From Oscillospiraceae bacterium (lineage in GTDB: Bacteria; Bacillota; Clostridia; Oscillospirales; Oscillospiraceae), in NCBI GenBank assembly GCA_009787995.1, contig WQSH01000013.1:1-40562 (forward strand): a DNA stretch of 40,562 bases. Reading direction: 5' to 3'. The notes beneath the pieces are model-generated. The model was not told where the DNA came from, did not search any database, and saw only the letters and a program-made list of their open reading frames with translations. Positions 31,721 through 38,834 of the stretch are shown here, in pieces. Made by a program: the position numbers and the translations under genes. Numbering within the stretch: the first letter of the stretch is position 1; every line of letters begins with the position of its first letter.

Positions 31721-32205
31721 ACCTCCTTCTGCGCCTTGAGAAGCTTATCTTCTAGCCCGCCCTTTACTTTATCGCTGGCATTAGCAAGCTCCAGCAATCC
31801 CCATGTTTTTTCGTGCAGCAAAAGAACAACAATCTTATCCCCCCGGACTTCAAGCGTGACCGAGCCGGGCACAAGCGTAATTGAGTTGGCAAGCATCACT
31901 TTCAGAAAATCGTTTGTGATATCAGTACGTATTTCGACCACATCAGCCTTTGCGCCTTTTACTACAAGCCTAATCGCAGAAATCGCACCCAAATACATCT
32001 GCCCAATCAAGTAAATTATATAAATAAAAAACTTAAAATAATTGACTCCGGCAATTTTTTCTAAGGGGAGGAATTTCCTGCAAAAAAGCACACAGACCGT
32101 GCTGACCGCAAATCCAATCAACACTGAGGCAAGCGTAAATTCCTCTCTCAAAACAAGCCATATTATGGTAAAAATAATTACCATATAAATCATATTTCTC
32201 TTCAT
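31717..32205 (-). CDS. mrpE: Mrp antiporter subunit E
   Basis: This 162-residue protein is the first gene of the Mrp operon. Two N-terminal helices (about 5-20 and 22-42) and a third at 55-82 are followed by the MrpE soluble domain, with ANSITLVPGSVTLEVRGDKI near 105-125 and LLLHEKTWG. The ATG has GGGGGG upstream and a promoter at 32248-32276. The whole complex should sit in the cytoplasmic membrane and exchange Na+ (or another cation) for H+, supporting pH and sodium homeostasis. Confidence 0.93.
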   Translation of the reverse strand: MKRNMIYMVIIFTIIWLVLREEFTLASVLIGFAVSTVCVLFCRKFLPLEKIAGVNYFKFFIYIIYLIGQMYLGAISAIRLVVKGAKADVVEIRTDITNDFLKVMLANSITLVPGSVTLEVRGDKIVVLLLHEKTWGLLELANASDKVKGGLEDKLLKAQKEV

Positions 32206-32247
32206 AAATATAACCCCCCTTTTTCAATATTTTCAGGGCGTCCGTTG

Positions 32248-32276
32248 ATTATAGCACTATTAAACTGCGTTTACAA
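32248..32276 (-). promoter_or_regulatory. Promoter of the Mrp operon
   Basis: On the minus strand TTGTAA (32271-32276) and TATAAT (32248-32253) have a 17-bp spacer, with the start about 35 nt before mrpE. The same pair of hexamers is used ahead of glnS. A small inverted repeat, GCGCAATTTTTGCGC, lies just upstream near 32295-32310. Confidence 0.65.
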
Positions 32277-32346
32277 CACCAAAACGGACTATTTTGCGCA
32301 AAAATTGCGCCTAACACAGCCCGTGGAAAACTAAGAATGCAGGCGG

Positions 32347-33558
32347 CTAAATCACCCTGCACTCCAGATAATAGCGTTTGTCCCGCGCATGCCCTACAGA
32401 AAAACTCTTTTTGGGAAATACCCCCCGGGCCGCCACAGTCGCAAATAGCTCCGACTTCTCCATTGCCGGCAGTATTAGCCCCACGCAGCCCTCCCCCTCA
32501 GACAGCCTGCGCACCGAAGATTCTCCATGGATATAGTCAACCCGGCATCTGCCGGCCCCCTCAAATTCATCTAGAAACTCCTGCATCGCGTAAAGCATAT
32601 CGCCAATACAATCGGCGGCAACTCCAATTTCCCCGCTGCGCCCACCTGCTACCCAAGTTATTTTGTAGTCGTCCCCTTGTCGCATAGCCTTTTTAAACGC
32701 ATCAACAAACTCGTCCGGGCGGGTTTCGAATGCCGCGCGGTGAATCGCCTCAAAGTCAATAGCCTCGTCGTATACATTATTTAGCTCCACCAGCGCGCGG
32801 CGGGCGGGATGCCCCTCCCTCTCCGCCTCGGACAAGCTTCCCTTAAGCTCGTCCCAGTAGACCTTGGCGGCAGCAAGCGAGTGATTGCCGTCGCCCATCA
32901 CCATCAGCATATCGTCTTTTTTATGCAGCTCCCTGACCGCCGCTATCACGCCCCGGGCGGCTTCGCCATCGACGCGCATCCCCTTGATATGCCCTCCGCC
33001 CTCCATCAGGTCGAAATCGTACAGAATGGGCAGTTTTCCCGCCATTGCGGAAAGCGGTCCGATTACTAAATCTTCGCAGTCGTCGATAAATGTTATTATG
33101 TGCGGCAGCTCCAAGCTTGCCGCACGCCTGATGCGCACACGCGGAGGCAGCCTGTCCAAAACCGTGCCCTCGCTTGCCCTTATTGCTGTGTCCGTGCGGG
33201 AGAAGTCATATGCCTCGAGATCCAAAGCCCCGACTATACCCTTGCGCACACGTCCATCCGGCTGTGTCCGCTCAACATATACGAAGCAGTCACCGACCTT
33301 GCCAAGTGCGCCTCTGTCCAGATAATCCGTCATTGCCTTACTGATTTTTTTGATTTCCCTTTCCTCGTCAATTTCCTCCAAGTACGCCTCGGGAATTATG
33401 AGATTTAGGGTCGAGGGCGCATCCCCGACATTGGCTTTCACCCGCTCCCAATATTCTCGCTCGGAGGAAAATTGGTCGCAAGCGACGACGGCCCATTTTT
33501 CCATGGATGCTCCGTCAGGAAGCAAGATATCCGCAGGGGTAAAAATATTTTTATTCAT
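32347..33558 (-). CDS. DUF1015 family protein
   Basis: This 403-residue cytoplasmic protein is of the DUF1015 family. Visible family landmarks are the N-terminal DQFSSEREYWERVK segment, the GKVGDCFVYVERTQPDGRVRK region, the MVMGDGNHSLAAAK motif near residue 222 and the LVELNNVYDEAIDFEAIHR segment near 258. The His/Asp-containing GDGNH motif suggests a metal- or phosphate-binding site, but no activity is firmly established for the family. It lies 29 bp after the permease gene, so it probably belongs to the ABC operon. It ends about 70 bp before the Mrp promoter. Confidence 0.88.
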   Translation of the reverse strand: MNKNIFTPADILLPDGASMEKWAVVACDQFSSEREYWERVKANVGDAPSTLNLIIPEAYLEEIDEEREIKKISKAMTDYLDRGALGKVGDCFVYVERTQPDGRVRKGIVGALDLEAYDFSRTDTAIRASEGTVLDRLPPRVRIRRAASLELPHIITFIDDCEDLVIGPLSAMAGKLPILYDFDLMEGGGHIKGMRVDGEAARGVIAAVRELHKKDDMLMVMGDGNHSLAAAKVYWDELKGSLSEAEREGHPARRALVELNNVYDEAIDFEAIHRAAFETRPDEFVDAFKKAMRQGDDYKITWVAGGRSGEIGVAADCIGDMLYAMQEFLDEFEGAGRCRVDYIHGESSVRRLSEGEGCVGLILPAMEKSELFATVAARGVFPKKSFSVGHARDKRYYLECRVI

Positions 33559-33587
33559 ACTAATTAATCGCTCCAGTCTTTATAACG

Positions 33588-35324
33588 TTATCTAAGCTTG
33601 AAATTTTTTGGCGCAAAAATAAGCAGCAGCACCGTCCCTGCGCCAAGGTACACAAGCGTGATTGCAACTATCGATATGGAATACGTAAAAAACGCAAACT
33701 GCCTTTGCATTTGCATCCACGTCGCCATACCAATTGCTCCGTTTACCACCGAAAAAACTATGCTCTTGGCATTCCCTGCGCTGTCGTAAGGTTGAATCAC
33801 GTAGTAGAGGAACAGATCGTTAAATGCGAAGAAAACGCCTATGCTCGTCATCAAAACAAAAAACACCCCTGCATATGCCAAGTTCATTTCCCCGAAAAGT
33901 ATGAGCAGCGCTGCGATTATCGAAAGAGAAAAGGCTGTCGTCACAACTAGGTTGTACTTAACAACAACAGACAGCCGGGACTTGAAGGACGCCAGTATAG
34001 TCTGCCTCATGCGGTAATATGGATAGTGCAGCATCTGCACGTCGCAGTTGGAAAATATCGAAGCCGTCACCACCCTGCTCATCGACGCCATAGAAACCAC
34101 AAAGAGCAAAACAGGGGCAAGGTAAAACAACGACGTCAGTATGTCTCCGGCGGAATCAAACCCCTCAAAGTGCCCATTGGCAATCAGGAAACTAACAGGC
34201 AAAGTCCCCTCTACGACACGCACATACGCCGCAAACAGGGCCGCCGCCGCAAAGGGGGCAAGCGCAATCACTACCCTTCTGACGATTTTCTTCAAAAAAA
34301 ATACCCTGTGTCGATCGAAGAAAATGGCATTAAGGTACGCAAAGCCCATTTTGCCCTTATGCTTGTCATCTTGCAGGTTATCCTTCTGTATGTATTTGTC
34401 CCATTTCTTTACTCCGAGGCGCTCGCTGGCGCTCATCGTTTCCATTTTTGCATAATACACATCGTAGTGGCTTATTTTTGCTCGGAGCAGCTCTCCAAAA
34501 AGCGGATAATTTCTTATGTAGAAAAGCGCTGCAACTCCAAGCAGTATGGACAGTGCAATAGTCAATGGGTTTGTTATTACCGCCTCCAGGTTGGGGTAGC
34601 GCACAAAATATGGAATAACAAAGGCCGGAGCATAAATTACTATTGTGCCCACTATAGAAAACAGCGTATCCCCAAAATGCTTCCCGAAGCGGCGGAACAT
34701 CCATAGATTCACGGCTTCGCCCGCTAATCGGCAGCCGGTCAGCACTACAACCACCGTCAAAACACCCCAAAGTGTTATGCCCGCCAGCGCGAATGCCACG
34801 AGGAAAAATGGGATGTACAAGAAAAATTCTGAGACACGGTCGACGATGATGCGGGATTTTGCATATGCGGCGGGATTTGCGCGAAGATAGTACAGCATCA
34901 ATTTATCATTTCTGTAGTTGAGGGGACTTGCGGATATGCTCGCCGTGAAGCCTCCGGCGACGCTGACAATAAGCCATATAAGCACAGCCCGGGTAATGAC
35001 GCCATGTGCCGTCATCGAATAAAACACGTTGTCCGCCGTGAACAGGGCTGTAATCCCGCCGAGCATAACGGCTTGGTTAATCACGGCTCCGGCAAAGACC
35101 AGAAAAGCCATGTACAGCAGGTGCATCAGTATCTTCTTGTTTACTACGTACAAAACGCCGAGTATGGTGAACACTAGCTTGAGCCCATATTCGCCATAGG
35201 CATTTTGCCCAAACAGCTTTTTTACGCCCGGGATGCTTCTTAGGAAATTGATTATCCTGTTCGACGCAACCGTAAAGCGCACATGAAAGGAGGTCAGAAT
35301 CAATCTCAGCATGAATCTAGACAT
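33588..35324 (-). CDS. Large ABC-type membrane permease
   Basis: This 578-residue protein has roughly 12 hydrophobic segments and no recognised catalytic motif. The N-terminus is amphipathic and basic. Helices occur near residues 50-70, 80-105, 113-130, 170-215, 225-285, 345-370, 395-420 and 440-570. Its start overlaps the ATPase gene end by 8 bp and its Shine-Dalgarno lies within that gene, so the two are coupled and it should be the membrane half of the transporter. A large cytoplasmic loop (about 290-335) follows the middle helices. Substrate and direction are unknown; exporters of this ABC-2-like kind often move peptides, lipids or drugs. Confidence 0.85.
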   Translation of the reverse strand: MSRFMLRLILTSFHVRFTVASNRIINFLRSIPGVKKLFGQNAYGEYGLKLVFTILGVLYVVNKKILMHLLYMAFLVFAGAVINQAVMLGGITALFTADNVFYSMTAHGVITRAVLIWLIVSVAGGFTASISASPLNYRNDKLMLYYLRANPAAYAKSRIIVDRVSEFFLYIPFFLVAFALAGITLWGVLTVVVVLTGCRLAGEAVNLWMFRRFGKHFGDTLFSIVGTIVIYAPAFVIPYFVRYPNLEAVITNPLTIALSILLGVAALFYIRNYPLFGELLRAKISHYDVYYAKMETMSASERLGVKKWDKYIQKDNLQDDKHKGKMGFAYLNAIFFDRHRVFFLKKIVRRVVIALAPFAAAALFAAYVRVVEGTLPVSFLIANGHFEGFDSAGDILTSLFYLAPVLLFVVSMASMSRVVTASIFSNCDVQMLHYPYYRMRQTILASFKSRLSVVVKYNLVVTTAFSLSIIAALLILFGEMNLAYAGVFFVLMTSIGVFFAFNDLFLYYVIQPYDSAGNAKSIVFSVVNGAIGMATWMQMQRQFAFFTYSISIVAITLVYLGAGTVLLLIFAPKNFKLR

Positions 35325-36030
35325 CGGCAGTCTCCTCCGCCATCATTTCCATTATGCGGTTTTCGAAGTCCTTGTCGTGCAGTTTTTCCGCATCCAGCTC
35401 CGACAGCTTTCCATTGTGCAATATAACGATTTCGTCGCACAGGTCTTGAGCCAGTGGCAGGATGTGAGTCGAGAATATGATTATATGCTCGTCCTTTATA
35501 GATTTTATCAAATTTTTGATTTGCAGGGCTACGACCACGTCAAAGGAAGTGAGAGGCTCGTCCAGCAGTATTACCGGTGGCCGCAAAATCAAGAATGCCA
35601 GAATTTGGAGTTTGTTTTGCATGCCGTGGGAGTATTCCCTTATGAGCTTGTGTCTGTCGTCTTCGGAGAAGTCAATCAGCTTAAACGCACTGTCAAAGTC
35701 AACTTCCCCTTGAATCTTGCCTTCATTGATGTCGACAAAGAATTTCAGGAATTCCTGCCCCGTCATAAATTCGGGAAGGTGCGCTTGTGTAAACACGAAC
35801 CCTATGTCGTCAAAGGATGCAGGGCGCGCAGGTTCGCCGTCCATTTCCATATTGACGGCGCCCCCATCGGGCGCAAGGTTGCCCGTGAAGCAGTTGAACA
35901 TAGTGGTTTTTCCCGCACCATTTCTGCCCAAGAGCCCATATATCTTGCCTTTTTCGAAGTTGTACGTCGCTTCCGTCAGCACGGGCTTGTCTTCGAAACT
36001 TTTTGTCAGCCCTGTCACACTTAGTTTCAA
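35317..36030 (-). CDS. ABC transporter ATP-binding protein
   Basis: This 237-residue ATPase has Walker A GRNGAGKTT near residues 36-44, a Q-loop in FVFTQAHLP, the ABC signature as the variant YSHGMQNKL, Walker B VILLDEPL and the switch histidine in FSTHIL. The signature replaces the usual LSGGQ with SHGMQ, as is common in ABC-2-type drug or antimicrobial-peptide exporters. The start is a TTG at 36030 with AAGGAG seven bases upstream; longer frames from upstream ATGs lack a ribosome site and would run through the promoter. Its promoter is at 36077-36105. Confidence 0.93.
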   Translation of the reverse strand: MKLSVTGLTKSFEDKPVLTEATYNFEKGKIYGLLGRNGAGKTTMFNCFTGNLAPDGGAVNMEMDGEPARPASFDDIGFVFTQAHLPEFMTGQEFLKFFVDINEGKIQGEVDFDSAFKLIDFSEDDRHKLIREYSHGMQNKLQILAFLILRPPVILLDEPLTSFDVVVALQIKNLIKSIKDEHIIIFSTHILPLAQDLCDEIVILHNGKLSELDAEKLHDKDFENRIMEMMAEETADV

Positions 36031-36076
36031 TTCTGTTCTCCTTGTTCTGTAAAGATATTCTTGAGCTACCACGAGC

Positions 36077-36105
36077 ATTATAATATGACTCGTACAATTG
36101 GTCAA
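36077..36105 (-). promoter_or_regulatory. Promoter of the ABC transporter operon
   Basis: On the minus strand TTGACC (36100-36105) and TATAAT (36077-36082) are separated by 17 bp, about 40 nt before the TTG start of the ATPase gene. Confidence 0.75.
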
Positions 36106-36114
36106 CTGCTTGCT

Positions 36115-36170
36115 GCTCAGCACCCTTGCCTCTGCTGCGGCTGTGCGCTTAAATGACAAGGGTGCTGAGC
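36115..36170. repeat. 14-bp inverted repeat next to the ABC promoter
   Basis: GCTCAGCACCCTTG (36115-36128) is repeated as its exact complement at 36157-36170 around a 28-nt loop. It sits 10 bp upstream of the ABC operon -35. It could be an operator-like site, a remnant terminator or part of a mobile element. Confidence 0.65.
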
Positions 36171-36188
36171 AATTACAAACAAAAGGCA

Positions 36189-36353
36189 ACTATTCAGTGC
36201 CTGCTATCTGTCCGGCATTGAGAAGCCTGTACACTCCTCTACGCTCGGTCAGTTCCGTAGCAGTAGCCGGAATTCCCTCTCTACGATGAGCGCACAGGCT
36301 TCTCAATGCCTGCTCCTAGGTTTTCTTGGCTGGCTTGGCTGGCACTGAATAGT
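36189..36353. ncRNA. Nested inverted-repeat element, possible structured RNA or MITE
   Basis: Two perfect inverted repeats are nested. The outer arms ACTATTCAGTGCC (36189-36201) and GGCACTGAATAGT (36341-36353) enclose GGCATTGAGAAGCCTGT (36214-36230) and its complement (36294-36310). Inside these, CGCTC/GAGCG (36242-36246 with 36289-36293) and TTCCG/CGGAA (near 36254-36272) could pair as well. The right arm is preceded by two copies of TTGGCTGG. No ORF of note crosses it and no flanking target duplication is evident. A folded RNA from either strand, or a miniature transposable element, are both possible; its own promoter was not found. Confidence 0.45.
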
Positions 36354-36398
36354 CATCCAGCAAAAGATGGTAGATAATCTGAAAATTTGAGTTTTTTC

Positions 36399-36427
36399 TT
36401 GACAAATGGCTCGCAACGCCCTATACT
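36399..36427 (+). promoter_or_regulatory. Promoter of the rsgA-like gene and its leader
   Basis: TTGACA (36399-36404), a 17-bp spacer and TATACT (36422-36427). The predicted start is near 36434, leaving a leader of about 290 nt ahead of the GTPase gene. Confidence 0.8.
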
Positions 36428-36474
36428 GTCCCCAGTCTCGTTGGGACAATCTCTTGCATGAGGAGGATATGTAT

Positions 36475-36504
36475 ATGTTAGTATTAAAGGTGATTTCGAC
36501 CTAA
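36475..36504 (+). CDS. Nine-residue leader peptide upstream of the rsgA-like gene
   Basis: The ORF reads MLVLKVIST and stops at TAA. AGGAGG (36461-36466) lies eight bases before the ATG at 36475; a second ATG at 36469 is too close to be favoured. A strong ribosome site on so short an ORF, directly after a consensus promoter and before two terminator-like hairpins, is the pattern of regulatory leader peptides. Its last four residues, VIST, also occur in the macrolide-stalled ErmC leader peptide, although here the nascent chain is shorter. It should act in cis, through ribosome position, and not as a product. No experimental support is known to me. Confidence 0.6.
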   Translation: MLVLKVIST

Positions 36505-36602
36505 AACCGAATATTGGCGCATTCTGATTTGCAGGGGGAAACACCCCTTTGCTACGCTTATTATGCGCAAACGCAACCTTTCGTCAATACTGCTGATTAG
36601 CT

Positions 36603-36629
36603 GGGTACGATTGAGGTCGTACTCTTTTT
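36603..36629 (+). terminator. Terminator-like hairpin 1 in the rsgA leader (attenuator candidate)
   Basis: An eight-pair stem, GGGTACGA (36603-36610) with TCGTACTC (36617-36624, one G-U pair), has a six-base loop and is followed by TTTTT. AGGTCG within the loop and 3' arm (36614-36619) is complementary to CGACCT at 36497-36502, the last codons of the leader ORF, which offers an alternative pairing. A further eight-pair hairpin (36531-36538 with 36545-36552) lies between the two. Confidence 0.6.
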
Positions 36630-36635
36630 GATTTT

Positions 36636-36686
36636 GCCGTGCAAGCCAGCAGCTTCAAACCGAGGCTGCTGTTTGCACGGCGTTTT
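36636..36686 (+). terminator. Terminator-like hairpin 2 in the rsgA leader
   Basis: GCCGTGCAA (36636-36644) pairs with TTGCACGGC (36673-36681), and CAGCAGC (36647-36653) pairs with GCTGCTG (36665-36671). The hairpin is strong and is followed by GTTTTC. It lies only 26 bp before the GTPase Shine-Dalgarno, so transcription must pass it to reach the gene. Confidence 0.65.
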
Positions 36687-36725
36687 CTTAGAAATTTAAA
36701 ATTTATTTTACAGGAGTCTATAATA

Positions 36726-37775
36726 ATGCTAGATTTAAAAACCTACGGCTATACCGAAACCCAGCCCCAACCAGACGGGCTGCTCCCCGCCCGCATTACG
36801 GCGGCACATAAGGAGCGCTATGAGCTGGTGTCGCAGCGGGGCACAGCGTTTGGCAGGCTGAAAACCAGCGCCTATCACTCCCCCGAGCCGCAGATTTTCC
36901 CCACAGTAGGAGACTTCGTCTTTATCAAAGAGGTGGAAGGCGGCGACTGCCAAATCGTGGAAACCCTGCCGAGGAGGACATACTTCGCCAGGCTCGACCC
37001 TAACCCAAACGGCGGCACGCAACAGGCGGTTGCCGCAAATATTGACTATGTGTTCATCATGACATCATTAAACAGGGATTTCAGTGTGGGCAGAGTCGAG
37101 CGATACTTGGTTCTGGCACGCCAAAGCGGGGCTACGCCAATCGTCATTTTGACCAAGGCCGACCTTGTGGCTGATGCCGACATGATGGTATCACAAGTAA
37201 AAGCCATCGCCCAAGACATCGACGTTGTACCGATTTGCGCATTGGACGGCACTGGCCTCGATAGGATCATGGAGTATCTTTCCCCGGAAAAAACCGTGGT
37301 CTTCCTAGGCATGTCCGGCGTGGGCAAATCGTCGCTGCTCAATGCGCTGATGGGCAAGGAGATCATGGCTGTGGGGGACATCAGGGAAGACGACAGCCGA
37401 GGGCGGCACACCACCACCCATCGCCAGCTTCTCATGCTTCCATCCGGTGCGATGGTAGTGGACACGCCAGGCATGAGAAGCATCGGCATGTGGGGGGCGA
37501 GCGACGGACTGAGCGAGACCTATGCCGACATAGAGGCGCTTCTAACCAAGTGCCGCTTTTCTGACTGCCGCCACGAAACGGAACCGGGCTGCGCAGTGCT
37601 GGAGGCAATAGAAAATGGGGAACTGTCCGTATCCCGCTTAAGGAGCTATTACACAATGCAACGGGAATCGGCTTATTCGGAAAAAAGGGCCGATTACCTG
37701 CGCAAAAAGCAAGAGTGGGGCAAATCAATAGAAAAATACAACCGCCGACACTATAAAAACGAGCAACATGAATGA
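36726..37775 (+). CDS. rsgA: RsgA-family ribosome small-subunit-dependent GTPase
   Basis: RsgA (YjeQ/YloQ) is a circularly permuted GTPase that checks late 30S assembly. This 349-residue protein has an N-terminal OB-fold region (PTVGDFVFIKEVEGG near 59-73). The permuted G motifs follow: G4 TKAD at 143-146, G1 GMSGVGKS at 195-202, G2 in SRGRHTTTH near 224-232 and G3 DTPG at 246-249. The zinc-binding Cys/His set is in KCRFSDCRHETEPGC near 275. The ATG at 36726 has AGGAG; longer frames run through the terminator hairpin. Whether this is the only RsgA of the cell or an inducible paralogue cannot be told here. Its leader suggests control by translation stress. Confidence 0.92.
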   Translation: MLDLKTYGYTETQPQPDGLLPARITAAHKERYELVSQRGTAFGRLKTSAYHSPEPQIFPTVGDFVFIKEVEGGDCQIVETLPRRTYFARLDPNPNGGTQQAVAANIDYVFIMTSLNRDFSVGRVERYLVLARQSGATPIVILTKADLVADADMMVSQVKAIAQDIDVVPICALDGTGLDRIMEYLSPEKTVVFLGMSGVGKSSLLNALMGKEIMAVGDIREDDSRGRHTTTHRQLLMLPSGAMVVDTPGMRSIGMWGASDGLSETYADIEALLTKCRFSDCRHETEPGCAVLEAIENGELSVSRLRSYYTMQRESAYSEKRADYLRKKQEWGKSIEKYNRRHYKNEQHE

Positions 37776-37806
37776 TGCAAGCGGTACTGCAAGCCAGCTC
37801 CTCTGG

Positions 37807-37835
37807 TTGCGTCCGGGGCAATCGTGTGATATTAT
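37807..37835 (+). promoter_or_regulatory. Putative promoter of the EamA transporter gene
   Basis: TTGCGT (37807-37812) and TATTAT (37830-37835) have a 17-bp spacer, about 30 nt before the gene's Shine-Dalgarno. Confidence 0.5.
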
Positions 37836-37872
37836 ACTGCGCAGCATTGTTTGCCAAAGGAGTTTATGCAAA

Positions 37873-38772
37873 ATGGAGAGCTCGGATATCCGCAAAACCA
37901 ATAAGCCACTGGCCTATGCGATGGCACTGCTTGCTGTCGTGATTTGGTCTTCGGCATTTCCTGCGTCGAGATATGCGCTGGAATATTATGGGCCAATGTC
38001 GCTGATGCTGATGCGGTTTATATCAGCATCTGCGACATTGGCTGTGATTGGCTACTTCAAGAAAATCAGACTGCCTCGAAAGCAGGACATCCTCAAGTTT
38101 TTGGCCGGCGGCTTTGTCGGCGTGTTCTTGTATATGTTCTTCTTCAACCTTGGCGCAGTCACCGTCGTCGCAGGCGTTGGGAGCTTCATTGTAGCTTCCG
38201 CCCCGGTTTATACGCTGATTTTATCGCGGATAATCCTCAAAGAAACCGTCAAGCCCCTCTGCTGGGTCGGCGTGGGAGTCAGCTTCTGTGGGCTCATAAT
38301 CATAATGGTGAGCCAGCTGACCGAGTTTGCGTTCAACATTGGCATCATCCTTATACTCGGCTCGGCTCTATCGACAGGCGGACACAATATCATCCAACGC
38401 AACTTCCTTAAAAACTATACCGCCCTGGAGGCTACGACCTACACAATCATCGGTGCGACTATTTTCATGCTCGTGTTCATCCCCGGCATGATTCGTGAAC
38501 TTCCCGGCAACCCCACACACGTCAACCTGATTGTCTTATACCTAGGCGTAATCCCTGCGGCACTGGGCTATCTCTGCTGGGGCTTTGCCCTTTCCAAGGC
38601 CGAGAAAACGACGCACGTTGCTGTCTTTTTGTACTTGATCCCCTTTGCGGCTTCGCTCCTAGCCTATTTATGGCTGGACGAAACCTTCCCGCTCCTGACA
38701 TTCCTTGGCGGGGTCGTGATTATTGCAGGCATGTTCGTCAGCAACTTTCTGGGGGTGCACGACAAAGGCTGA
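37873..38772 (+). CDS. DMT-superfamily (EamA) transporter
   Basis: This polytopic membrane protein of about 299 residues has ten predicted helices arranged as two EamA repeats. The first starts at AYAMALLAVVIWSSAFPAS, and the second follows the loop after NIGIILILGSALSTGGHN with QRNFLKNYTALEATTYTII. EamA proteins usually export amino acids, metabolites or drugs. The ATG at 37873 with AAGGAG about ten bases upstream is chosen over an earlier in-frame ATG that would extend back into the rsgA-like gene. It follows that gene by 97 bp with a possible promoter of its own. Confidence 0.88.
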   Translation: MESSDIRKTNKPLAYAMALLAVVIWSSAFPASRYALEYYGPMSLMLMRFISASATLAVIGYFKKIRLPRKQDILKFLAGGFVGVFLYMFFFNLGAVTVVAGVGSFIVASAPVYTLILSRIILKETVKPLCWVGVGVSFCGLIIIMVSQLTEFAFNIGIILILGSALSTGGHNIIQRNFLKNYTALEATTYTIIGATIFMLVFIPGMIRELPGNPTHVNLIVLYLGVIPAALGYLCWGFALSKAEKTTHVAVFLYLIPFAASLLAYLWLDETFPLLTFLGGVVIIAGMFVSNFLGVHDKG

Positions 38773-38834
38773 ACGTTTATAAGTCACAGGGTACAAGGCC
38801 TTGGGAAGACAGGGAGTCTCGGTGATGCTATCGG

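Noticed and set aside
26523-32205. Membrane-bound hydrogenase or Mbx respiratory complex
   Set aside because: Gene order of the antiporter half is alike, but no large or small hydrogenase subunit, ferredoxin-like protein or NuoC/D/I homologue is present in the window.
34026-34706. 226-codon plus-strand frame opposite the ABC permease
   Set aside because: Composition (His/Arg/Gln-rich) and lack of a ribosome site mark it as the antisense shadow of a hydrophobic membrane protein.
35311-36024. 237-codon plus-strand frame covering the ABC ATPase gene
   Set aside because: The minus-strand frame contains Walker A, signature, Walker B and H-loop; the plus frame has no motif and no ribosome site.
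36189-36353. Integron attC site
   Set aside because: Lacks the conserved attC core ends (GTTRRRY and its partner), and no integrase or cassette array is present.
36545-36585. A fourth copy of repeat family 1
   Set aside because: Only GCTACGCTT-like similarity of under ten bases; the core GTAGGGCGACAAGACCC is absent.
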